From the NCBI GenBank assembly GCA_964570585.1, contig CAZMYR010000063.1, forward strand, positions 1-5,812: a stretch of 5,812 nucleotides of DNA, read 5' to 3'. The notes under the pieces were generated by a model, which saw only the letters and a program-made list of their open reading frames with translations, did not search any database and had not been told where the DNA came from. This DNA is from G020354945 sp964570585. GTDB taxonomy: Bacteria > Omnitrophota > Gorgyraeia > JABMRG01 > JAFGKX01. The position numbers were made by a program, and so were the translations under genes. Of the stretch, positions 1 through 5,812 are shown piece after piece; position 1 is the stretch's first letter, and every line of letters begins with the position of its first letter.

Positions 1-512
1 GCACCGTGAATTTTTTGTTTAATTTTCTCTAACCCTCCCCAAATAGATTCGTTCTTCAACATTGGCTCAGCAAACTCAATAAAGTATTTAATTTTATCCC
101 ATGGATATTGTTGAAAATCTTCTTGATTGTAATAAGGCTCATTTTGGATTAAGTCGGCAGCTATAACTATCAATGCATCCTTTCCTACTTTTTCGGCATG
201 TTTCATCGCATCTTTATATTGCTCAACTCTCTTCTGTATAAAACTATCGTAAGTGCACGCAGAAACGATAACGGCAACTTTATCGCCAAACTTTTCTCTT
301 ATGCTTCCAATATTTGTTTTTGAATCTTCAATGACGTCATGCAAAAATCCTGCTTGTATCACATGAAGAGGATAACCCAACTTAACAAGACTCAAACCAA
401 CCATTATGCTATGGAGGATAACGGGCTTAGGGTTATTCCCCGATGTGGTAATTGCTTGGACAAGAAAAATGATTGCTTTCTCTATTTCTTTTGACGTCTG
501 GTAGGGAATCAT
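1..512 (-). CDS. RelA/SpoT-type HD-domain hydrolase, 3' end cut by window edge
   Basis: This is my own reading of the minus strand: ATG at 512-510, open without a stop to base 1, giving 170 complete residues. The family hydrolyses (p)ppGpp or related nucleotides with a Mn-dependent HD site in the cytoplasm. The full set of expected site residues is visible: H34; H58-D59 in FLHDVIEDS; E62-D63; and D120 with N124 in AADLIQNE. The 24-residue gap from H34 to H58 and the D-x3-N spacing match the hydrolase domain of RelA/SpoT proteins as I recall it (H53, H77, D78, E81, D144, N148 in the Streptococcus enzyme). Small stand-alone alarmone hydrolases are about 180-200 residues, so the protein may end soon after the edge, or may continue into a synthetase domain not seen here. 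The start overlaps the kinase stop as ATGA, so translation is probably coupled. No Shine-Dalgarno is visible. The HD fold is secure; the (p)ppGpp substrate is inferred. Confidence 0.85.
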   Translation of the reverse strand, partial: MIPYQTSKEIEKAIIFLVQAITTSGNNPKPVILHSIMVGLSLVKLGYPLHVIQAGFLHDVIEDSKTNIGSIREKFGDKVAVIVSACTYDSFIQKRVEQYKDAMKHAEKVGKDALIVIAADLIQNEPYYNQEDFQQYPWDKIKYFIEFAEPMLKNESIWGGLEKIKQKIHG

Positions 513-1474
513 AAATTTTTATCAATGAAACTACAGATATCTGCGAGATTACCAGCGATATATTTGTAATTCTTATTGTTAATTATCCAATTAATTAATC
601 TGATTCTTTTTTCAAAAGTATCCTTTGTGTCAAGAGAAGGGATATAACCGCTAAATTTTAAATCTTTTCCGATAAGCGGAATAATTGCTGATCCCCTGAT
701 GTATTCGGAGAAAATTTGATAAAGATAAATCTGACTAAAAAGTCTACCTACCTCTTTCGCAATAAACCCATGGTCTGGCGGATAGAGATGAACGTAATAA
801 ATTGCTTGAATCGGCACCGTTGATTTTTCTTTTAGAACTTGAATCTTTTCCGGTTCAACTAAGGCAATGCGAGTCCATTCATCATTGTCATCTGTTCTAA
901 AAAATTTTTCCAAATCTTCATTGTAATTCTTAATTGTAGTTGCCCTTACTCTAAAAACTTTCGTTCCGCCATACAGATAAACCTTCCCTTTTTTAAGGCC
1001 GATTAAGACGAGATCATTCCCTACAAGGGAATAACCATGTTTTCTACAGAGTTCTAAGGTGATTGACGTCTTACCCGAGCCTTGTTTCCCGAGTATGAGA
1101 ACTCCTTTTCCGTTTTTTGAAACGGCAGCGGCATGAACAATTGCTTTCCCCTTCTTTGCACGCTCCGATTCTAAAATATAGTGAATAAAATATGGAACAG
1201 TGTAAGACTGTGAAAATTCTTCAAATGGCCCGGAGATAAAAAAGTTACCATCTAAACCAGCTTTGATTTCTTGCATATCGCTAAAAACGCATTCTAGGCT
1301 TGGCATTTTTTGGGCTTTCTTTCTTTCAATCCTCCATTCAGGAATAAAAGGAACAAAATTGCCTTCCAACAACTCGATAACACGGTCGTCTTCACTATAA
1401 ATATTTACACCTTCCTCGGCCATATATGCGGAACACTGAAATTTTAATTTGCTATTTTTCATTACGCAATTCAT
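509..1474 (-). CDS. HPr kinase-like (HprK C-terminal fold) P-loop kinase
   Basis: A 321-residue protein whose second half looks like the catalytic domain of HPr serine kinase/phosphorylase. Visible are a histidine in IVHAAAV (114), a Walker A loop GKQGSGKTS (129-137) after a short beta strand, and GNDLVLI (152-158), which sits where the family usually has DD followed by hydrophobics. HprK phosphorylates a serine of HPr, but stand-alone relatives without the usual N-terminal domain act on other, often unknown, substrates. The first 110 residues are not the HprK N-terminal domain as far as I can tell. No signal peptide or membrane segment is seen. The ATG at 1474 overlaps the SAM synthetase end by 23 nt; a second in-frame ATG at 1462 would overlap by 11 nt, and neither has a Shine-Dalgarno, so the start is uncertain by four residues. 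The stop overlaps the HD gene start by 4 nt. The substrate could be a protein or a small molecule from the upstream pathway; HPr itself is not shown. Confidence 0.75.
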   Translation of the reverse strand: MNCVMKNSKLKFQCSAYMAEEGVNIYSEDDRVIELLEGNFVPFIPEWRIERKKAQKMPSLECVFSDMQEIKAGLDGNFFISGPFEEFSQSYTVPYFIHYILESERAKKGKAIVHAAAVSKNGKGVLILGKQGSGKTSITLELCRKHGYSLVGNDLVLIGLKKGKVYLYGGTKVFRVRATTIKNYNEDLEKFFRTDDNDEWTRIALVEPEKIQVLKEKSTVPIQAIYYVHLYPPDHGFIAKEVGRLFSQIYLYQIFSEYIRGSAIIPLIGKDLKFSGYIPSLDTKDTFEKRIRLINWIINNKNYKYIAGNLADICSFIDKNL

Positions 1475-2696
1475 TTTCTGGCAAGAATACGCCTTCAGCT
1501 AAAATACGTTTTGTCCAATCCCGTTTCTCTAATTGACTATCGATGATTTTTTTAACAACCTTTTCATCAACCGCCTTTGATATTTTAACTATAACACTGT
1601 AAGGAGAATAAAGCGGGTCGCCATTTCTAGTGGTAATAATAACTGTTACCTCACAATCAAAGCGAATTCCAATTTGTTGCGCAATTGTATTTGCGACAAG
1701 GGCATATACTTTTCCGACGTGATAAATAGGGTTCTTTCCATAAATCGATTCAACCGTTGATGGCCTCATAGAAGAAATTAAGCCCCGGCATCTATTTCCT
1801 CTTCCGCTGACTCCTTCCTCACCGTAATCGAGTGCGGAACCAACAACGGTAAGGTAGCGCCCCTTCCCATTGTCATTTTCGTCTTTGACTCTCTGATCTT
1901 GGGTGTTGATGTTAAGATTAATCTTAAGCATATCACCGAATTTTTCCTCTAGAAGTTTTCGTAAGCCATTTTCCACTGATAATTTATGTTCAAAGTAATC
2001 TTTTTGGGAATTGATTTTGTCGGCATGGAACGGGACGCACAAAGTGAGTTCTGCTTTTTGTTTTCTGCGCAGGCCCATAATTTTTATATCGGCACCAACG
2101 AAATCAAAGCGCGGACGAATCTCAGGACTAAATTCATAGAAATACCTTTCGCTTGCTAATACCATTTGCTCAAGAGTCGAAAGTGGCCAAAATCCGATGG
2201 TGGTAGCAGTATCGTTGGCATGTGGGTTTTTATGCTCCGGCAGATCATCAACACTCCGTGGATTGAACCAATAGTGTATTCTTGAACTTGAAGAAGTAAA
2301 TATGCGAAATTCTAAATCTTTCTCAAGATTCAATCTGGGAAGAATTTTTTGAAAATAATTTTTTACTGCCTTAGTTTGAATGGTTTTTGTGTCAATCTCC
2401 TGATTGTCGAAGCTTCGGCTCATTCTGCCTCCCAGGATTACCTGAAATGGTTTTAGTAATCTACTCCGTCCATATTCGAGATCGCATCGGCCACCTACAA
2501 TCATTGTTTTATCAACATTATGGTGCAAAATCACACCAAAGTTTTTCAAACAATAGTTAGAATATTCAATAGAAATAGACTCGGCGATACCATCTGCTAT
2601 CGTATCTGGGTGACCAAGTCCTTTTCTTTCAACAATTTCTGTTGGTTGCTGATTAGAGCTTATTGATTTTTCCTTTATATTTATATATAGATTCAT
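1452..2696 (-). CDS. mat: S-adenosylmethionine synthetase, archaeal type
   Basis: Makes S-adenosylmethionine from methionine and ATP in the cytoplasm. The 414 residues match the archaeal class (AdoMet_Synthase, about 400 residues), which is very divergent from bacterial MetK. Signatures in order: ERKGLGHPDTIADGIAES (23-40), ILHHNVDK (56-63), VGGR (67-70), ANDTATTIGFWPLS (160-173), GADIKIMGLR (201-210), DQRVKDEND (267-275), GEEGVSGRGNRCRGLISSM (292-310) and YGKNPIYHVGKVY (319-331). It looks full length and intact. The ATG at 2696 places the ERKG motif at residue 23, as expected for the family. It begins 7 nt after the stop of the upstream fusion gene and ends in TAG inside the start region of the kinase gene, so it is mid-operon. 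No Shine-Dalgarno precedes the ATG. In this setting it may supply SAM to a dedicated methylation step, or it may be the cell's only SAM synthetase; the window does not decide this. Confidence 0.93.
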   Translation of the reverse strand: MNLYINIKEKSISSNQQPTEIVERKGLGHPDTIADGIAESISIEYSNYCLKNFGVILHHNVDKTMIVGGRCDLEYGRSRLLKPFQVILGGRMSRSFDNQEIDTKTIQTKAVKNYFQKILPRLNLEKDLEFRIFTSSSSRIHYWFNPRSVDDLPEHKNPHANDTATTIGFWPLSTLEQMVLASERYFYEFSPEIRPRFDFVGADIKIMGLRRKQKAELTLCVPFHADKINSQKDYFEHKLSVENGLRKLLEEKFGDMLKINLNINTQDQRVKDENDNGKGRYLTVVGSALDYGEEGVSGRGNRCRGLISSMRPSTVESIYGKNPIYHVGKVYALVANTIAQQIGIRFDCEVTVIITTRNGDPLYSPYSVIVKISKAVDEKVVKKIIDSQLEKRDWTKRILAEGVFLPENELRNEK

Positions 2697-2703
2697 AAAC
2701 TAT

Positions 2704-4509
2704 TTAGTTATACAGTTGTTCAATAAACTTAGTAACTTTTACGCCATCTTCCGCCGAAGCAAGCAACTTACTTTTTTTATTCTCTAATAAAATTTTTTTA
2801 TTGAGTGCCTTTATTAACCTGAAATGGCTATCTTTTACTTCTGTGTCTTCTTGATTTTTCGTAGGTGCATTTTCAAGACTTAAAAACTCTATTTTGTTAA
2901 AAGAAGGTCCTCCTAAAAGGATACTTCCTTTGCTGCCGATGATAAAGAGCGAGGTTCCGCAACTCTGAGATTTTGTGTAGGTTGTTACCTCAATCGTTCC
3001 CAAGGTGCCCGATTTAAACTCGACTGAAGCAATAAAGAGGTCATCAACCTTTGTGTTTTTCCTTAGAGACCTCTTATGCTTTGTAATCTTTTTCGCCGGT
3101 CCGCAAATCTGGAGCATTAAGTCAAGGGCGTGGGCACCTTGATTAAACAGCATCCCGCCGACACGCTTAAGGTCGCCATGCCAATCCTCAAAATACTTGT
3201 TGTTTCTCCACCACCGGACAGTGACGGAACAAAAAATTATTTTACCTAGAACTCCTGTTCCTAAATATTTCAATAACTGCTGTACTGCCGGATTAAATCT
3301 ATTTTGAAAATTTACTGTAATGTTATTTTTATAGAATTTGTTCTTGAGTATTTTCTCTCCTTCTTTAGAGGTAAGACAAAGCGGCTTTTCGCAAAGACAG
3401 TGTTTACCACTTTTTAATGTTTCTAAAACTTGGCGCGTATGCACATCATTTGGCGTTCGAATATTAACTACGTCAATCGAAGTATCGGCAAGTAATTCGC
3501 CGAAACTATTTTTGACTTCGCAGTCAAATTTTTTCGATGCTAATACTATCTTATCTTTATCAATGTCAAACACTGCACGAAGTTCGCTTTGTATATTTTT
3601 TGATACAGCCGAACCATGTTTCTCAAGGACCTGACCGCAACCGACAATTCCATAGCCGACTCTTTTTTCTGACAGCAGTCTATCTAAAGCCATCAATGAT
3701 TTCTCAGTTGCCCCTTTTGGGTTAGAGCGAACGTGTGTTTCTATGGATAAAAAGATATCTTTATCTTTAAATATTTGTTTAATGTCAGAAATGATACGTT
3801 TATAATTTATGATACCTTCACCTAAAGCAACATAATTATCTGCTTCATCAAAATCTTTAAGATGAAAATATCCTATCGCGTCCTTCAGTTCCTCTAAATC
3901 TTTCTTAAAAATTTGCTCTTTGATTTTGTAAAAATTAGCAACATCGAACCATATCCCGAGATTTTGCTTAGAGAATCTTTGAGCGATATTTTTTATATCG
4001 CTCATTTTATGGATATAACAAGGTAACTCGTTCTCCAATAGAAATTTTACGCCTGTCTTTCGTGCTTCTTCTAAAGCAAAACTGAGAAGAGGATCCAGAC
4101 TGAATGAATATTTCACCGAAGGTGTTTTTAAGGAAGAAAATAATCGAATATTGGTGGTGCCAAGGATTTTGGCGACATCAATTGCTTTAGAAATGTAGAT
4201 ATGCTTTGCATTTGAATCTAAGCGTGGGTTAAATCCGAACGTGTCAACTTTTTCTTGTGTTTCATCTATGCTTTTATCCGGGTACCACTTAAACAGTGGT
4301 GAAGCAAACGCTGAAACCAATATGCCGTTCTTAGATAAAGTTTTGCGAATATTCTCAACTTCCTTCAATGAATAATCAATAAGATTTTTCTTTTGAATTG
4401 TTCTTAGTTCAACATATCTTATGCCGTGTCTCTTAAGAAACCCAATAGCTTCATTGAGATCGTCGCTAATTTCATCATTAATTATTGTAATTTTGCGTTC
4501 AGTTTTCAT
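2704..4509 (-). CDS. Fusion of xylose-isomerase-like TIM barrel and Gfo/Idh/MocA oxidoreductase
   Basis: A 601-residue two-domain protein with no frameshift. Residues about 1-282 form an AP-endonuclease-2/sugar isomerase-type TIM barrel. Its expected acidic and histidine metal ligands are visible in VELRT (E35), LLENE (E159), WFDVAN (D189), YFHLKD (H216) and SIETH (E257). Residues about 283-601 form a Gfo/Idh/MocA dehydrogenase: nucleotide loop GIVGCG (287-292), CEKPL (373-377) with the usual catalytic lysine K375, NRFNP (403-407), and MLFNQGAHALDL (453-464) with H460. TIM barrels of this type include inosose isomerase/dehydratase and 3-dehydroshikimate dehydratase; the partner family includes inositol and sugar dehydrogenases. 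Joined, they suggest consecutive steps on one cyclitol or sugar, but the substrate is unknown. I chose ATG 4509, which overlaps aroE by 11 nt; an upstream in-frame TTG at 4521 is possible and would add four residues. Ends in TAA, 7 nt before the SAM synthetase. Confidence 0.88.
   Translation of the reverse strand: MKTERKITIINDEISDDLNEAIGFLKRHGIRYVELRTIQKKNLIDYSLKEVENIRKTLSKNGILVSAFASPLFKWYPDKSIDETQEKVDTFGFNPRLDSNAKHIYISKAIDVAKILGTTNIRLFSSLKTPSVKYSFSLDPLLSFALEEARKTGVKFLLENELPCYIHKMSDIKNIAQRFSKQNLGIWFDVANFYKIKEQIFKKDLEELKDAIGYFHLKDFDEADNYVALGEGIINYKRIISDIKQIFKDKDIFLSIETHVRSNPKGATEKSLMALDRLLSEKRVGYGIVGCGQVLEKHGSAVSKNIQSELRAVFDIDKDKIVLASKKFDCEVKNSFGELLADTSIDVVNIRTPNDVHTRQVLETLKSGKHCLCEKPLCLTSKEGEKILKNKFYKNNITVNFQNRFNPAVQQLLKYLGTGVLGKIIFCSVTVRWWRNNKYFEDWHGDLKRVGGMLFNQGAHALDLMLQICGPAKKITKHKRSLRKNTKVDDLFIASVEFKSGTLGTIEVTTYTKSQSCGTSLFIIGSKGSILLGGPSFNKIEFLSLENAPTKNQEDTEVKDSHFRLIKALNKKILLENKKSKLLASAEDGVKVTKFIEQLYN
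3980..4004. repeat. Perfect 10-bp inverted repeat inside the TIM-barrel coding region
   Basis: The plus strand reads TGAGCGATAT, then a five-T loop, then ATATCGCTCA: two arms that are exact reverse complements. On the coding strand it encodes part of the helix around MSDIKNIAQRF, so protein constraint explains some of it. There is no adjoining U-tract in the direction of transcription, so it is not a terminator. It could be a chance hairpin or a weak RNA structure within the operon mRNA. Confidence 0.6.
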
Positions 4510-5416
4510 ATTTAGAAGCAATCACTTTTCTTAATAATTTAGTGACTTTTTCTATATTTTTTTCCGGCACTTCCTTGCTAGTCCATAGCTCAAAAGCTTT
4601 AATGCCCTGATAAATCATCATATAAATCCCTGGGCAAGTTTTTGCACCATAGTGCTTTGCTAAACGTAGCAACTTCGTCTCAAACGGATTAAAAACTGCA
4701 TCGAAGAACATTAGGTTTTTGATTGTAGACTTACCAATGCTTTCAAGGTGAACTTTATTGATAAGAGACCCATTACTTTTCGGGTACATTCCCACTGGCG
4801 TTGCGTTGATAACAAAATTAGCCTCTTTAATCACAGAGATTATATTTTTATCTGTTAGGGGCTTATCCTCGATTTTGATGTTATGTTTTGCAAAATCTTT
4901 TTTGAGTTTTTCTATGTGTTCAGAGCCAGATGACCTGTTTAACAAAATCAAGCGAAAAGTTTTAGGGAGGTTTCCAATAATCGCTTGAGCGGCACCACCG
5001 GCACCAAATATTACTATCGTGTCAGTTTTCTTTATCGGCCTTAATTTTGTTTCTATCGCTTTAACTGCTCCTATCCCGTCAGTGTTATGTCCGATAAGTT
5101 TTCCTTTTTTGTTTACAATCGTATTTACGACTCCGACTAATCTTGCTGACTTATCAATTGGGTCCAAATATTGAAGCACTCTTTCTTTGTAAGGAAGAGT
5201 TATGTTTGCACCAGCAATGCCAAGAATAGGAAGTGCCTTTATGGCATATTTTAAGTTTTCCGGATTGGTTTTGATAACTCGAAATTTTAGATGATTGTAA
5301 TTTTTAATCCCAGTGAGTTGAGCGAATTGTTGAAACATAACATCAGACACGCTGTGCTCTACGGGGTCTCCAATTAGACAGGTTACTATTTGAATAGGAG
5401 GATGTAATTTTGACAT
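4499..5416 (-). CDS. aroE: Shikimate dehydrogenase (AroE family)
   Basis: Catalyses the NADP-linked interconversion of 3-dehydroshikimate and shikimate. In the 305-residue product I see GDPVEHSVS (16-24), GANITLPYKE (69-78) with catalytic K77, VVNT (96-99), GHNTDGIG (109-116) with catalytic D113, the nucleotide loop GAGGAAQA (138-145), NRS (160-162), NATPVGM (204-210) and a C-terminal YQGIKAFELWT with Q270. Two departures: the usual SxSPxxHN reads SVSDVMFQ, and the tyrosine of the DxxYxP motif is F242, so specificity may be shifted. The frame stays open to an ATG at 5515, which would add 33 residues, but that stretch is the HTH gene read in another frame and the family needs only a few residues before GDP. 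The ATG at 5416 is therefore preferred; it lies 1 nt after the HTH stop. The TGA stop overlaps the fusion gene start. It could be a dedicated paralogue rather than the housekeeping enzyme. Confidence 0.88.
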   Translation of the reverse strand: MSKLHPPIQIVTCLIGDPVEHSVSDVMFQQFAQLTGIKNYNHLKFRVIKTNPENLKYAIKALPILGIAGANITLPYKERVLQYLDPIDKSARLVGVVNTIVNKKGKLIGHNTDGIGAVKAIETKLRPIKKTDTIVIFGAGGAAQAIIGNLPKTFRLILLNRSSGSEHIEKLKKDFAKHNIKIEDKPLTDKNIISVIKEANFVINATPVGMYPKSNGSLINKVHLESIGKSTIKNLMFFDAVFNPFETKLLRLAKHYGAKTCPGIYMMIYQGIKAFELWTSKEVPEKNIEKVTKLLRKVIASKYEN

Positions 5417-5417
5417 T

Positions 5418-5579
5418 TTACTTTTGATTACTAAGAAATTTTTCCACATCTCCTCTTCGATATCTTTGCTAACTGCTTGGTGCAAGCTGAAACGACTTCG
5501 GGATTCCTTTTGCATCCCAACACCACAATGCTACTGTAGAAAGACCAAGAAGTCTGGCGACTTCTGTGATAAACAACAA
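5418..5579 (-). pseudogene. MerR/excisionase-type helix-turn-helix gene interrupted by an in-frame TAG
   Basis: Minus-strand frame from a TTG at 5579. Before the interruption it reads FITEVARLLGLS, then LWCWDAKGIPKSFQLAPSS; TAG follows at 5471-5469; the same frame then continues QRYRRGDVEKFLSNQK and ends in TAA at 5420-5418. The two halves together form a typical MerR/HTH_17 DNA-binding domain: helix-turn-helix, a W-D-x-x-G wing start, and a closing RYRR-x-DVEKFL. The stop falls exactly between wing and last helix, so the domain is broken by one nonsense codon. The full frame would be only about 53 residues, a stand-alone small DNA-binding protein. No ATG is present; TTG 5579 or 5576 is the likeliest start, without a clear Shine-Dalgarno. 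Its TAA is 1 nt from the aroE ATG, so it was probably the first gene of the operon and possibly its regulator. TAG acts as a normal terminator of the SAM synthetase gene here, so stop recoding is not favoured. A sequencing error is possible. Confidence 0.6.
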
Positions 5580-5645
5580 TTCCAGTAATTTTTCTTTCTT
5601 TTCAACTATAATACTTTGTTTCTAAAGTCTTACATTGTTATGCTG

Positions 5646-5674
5646 AATATAATATCGTCTGGAATAATTGTAAA
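5646..5674 (-). promoter_or_regulatory. Putative sigma-70-type promoter for the operon
   Basis: On the minus strand TTTACA (5674-5669) is followed after exactly 17 nt by TATATT (5651-5646), each one base off the consensus. Transcription would begin near 5640, about 60 nt before the HTH start codon and about 220 nt before aroE. In AT-rich DNA such matches also arise by chance. A second -35-like TTGACA (5727-5722) has no acceptable -10 partner. Confidence 0.35.
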
Positions 5675-5682
5675 CTGCTTCA

Positions 5683-5811
5683 TCACAAAATATCTTCGTA
5701 AGAAGAAAAAATTAGGTCCTTTGTCAAAGACTGAAATAACTGGCAAATGTGAACTGTGCTTTTTGATCTCTTGCTAAAGTCAGCATTTGCAAGGTACCGG
5801 TAAGATTTGAT
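5683..5811 (-). pseudogene. Possible glycosyltransferase N-terminal remnant (weak)
   Basis: A minus-strand frame is open from the right edge to a TGA at 5685-5683 (42 codons). Its residues YRYLANADFSKR and TVHICQLFQSL line up without gaps against my memory of the N-terminus of some GT4-type glycosyltransferases (Y-x-A-N-x-x-F-P-x-x-x-A-x-x-x-Q-x-x-K-M-C-E-A-F). The frame stops where such an enzyme would continue into its Rossmann fold, and no ATG is visible before the edge. It may be a decayed fragment or simply a chance open stretch. The 5580-5682 stretch downstream shows no gene apart from the putative promoter. Confidence 0.15.
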
Positions 5812-5812
5812 T

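Noticed and set aside
3338..3634. 98-codon open frame on the plus strand
   Set aside because: Lies wholly antisense to the oxidoreductase half of the fusion gene, whose motifs are intact there; the translation shows no recognisable domain.
3537..3725. 62-codon open frame on the plus strand
   Set aside because: Antisense shadow of the linker and nucleotide-binding region of the fusion gene, overlapping another shadow frame; no domain seen.
4758..4988. 76-codon open frame on the plus strand
   Set aside because: Antisense to the NATPVGM and nucleotide-binding region of aroE; no recognisable features.
5417..5515. 33-residue N-terminal extension of AroE from the ATG at 5515
   Set aside because: This stretch is the HTH wing and last helix read in another frame; AroE proteins normally begin a few residues before the GDP motif, which the ATG at 5416 provides.
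5418..5579. Pyrrolysine or alternative-code reading of the TAG
   Set aside because: TAG ends the SAM synthetase gene at the expected family length, and small HTH proteins are not known recoding targets; kept only as a minor alternative.
5722..5727. TTGACA as the -35 box of the operon promoter
   Set aside because: No acceptable -10 hexamer lies 16-18 nt downstream; the TTTACA/TATATT pair is better.
5640..5777. 45-codon ATG frame on the plus strand
   Set aside because: Low-complexity lysine run, no family resemblance, no Shine-Dalgarno; it is antisense to the putative promoter and the glycosyltransferase-like stretch.
1..5812. CRISPR array, tRNA, rRNA, insertion sequence ends or intergenic terminators
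   Set aside because: I found no regularly spaced repeats, tRNA-like cloverleaf, transposase, flanking inverted repeats, or GC hairpin followed by a T-run in the few non-coding bases.

Overview
The window is AT-rich (I estimate under 40% G+C by eye). Every credible gene is on the minus strand, so the transcript reads from high to low coordinates. In that order it holds: a small broken MerR/excisionase-type helix-turn-helix gene; a shikimate dehydrogenase (aroE); a two-domain fusion of a xylose-isomerase-like TIM barrel with a Gfo/Idh/MocA NAD(P) oxidoreductase; an archaeal-type S-adenosylmethionine synthetase; an HPr-kinase-like P-loop kinase; and the first 170 residues of a RelA/SpoT-type HD hydrolase that runs off the left edge. 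Junctions are very tight: 1 nt between the HTH stop and the aroE ATG, 11 nt overlap, 7 nt gap, 11 or 23 nt overlap, and a 4 nt ATGA overlap. I see no terminator between genes, so this is almost certainly one operon. A plausible bacterial-type promoter (TTTACA, 17 nt, TATATT) lies upstream of the HTH remnant.

Organism: probably an uncultured or candidate-phylum bacterium. The bacterial-looking promoter, the RelA/SpoT-type HD domain and the HprK-like kinase point to Bacteria, while the SAM synthetase is the archaeal class (found sporadically in bacteria). None of the starts has a convincing Shine-Dalgarno sequence. An archaeal source is less likely but cannot be excluded from this sequence alone.

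Function: the central trio (AroE, TIM-barrel/oxidoreductase fusion, SAM synthetase) looks like a small-molecule pathway. AroE reduces 3-dehydroshikimate. TIM barrels of the fused type include sugar/inosose isomerases and 3-dehydroshikimate dehydratases. Gfo/Idh/MocA enzymes oxidise or reduce sugars and cyclitols. The SAM synthetase could feed a methylation step, though no methyltransferase is visible here. The last two genes, a kinase of the HPr-kinase fold and a probable (p)ppGpp-hydrolase-like HD protein, could be regulatory or could act on small molecules. The pathway product cannot be named from this window.

Right end (5580-5812): no intact gene. It holds the putative promoter and an open stretch that weakly resembles the N-terminus of a GT4-type glycosyltransferase and ends at a stop.
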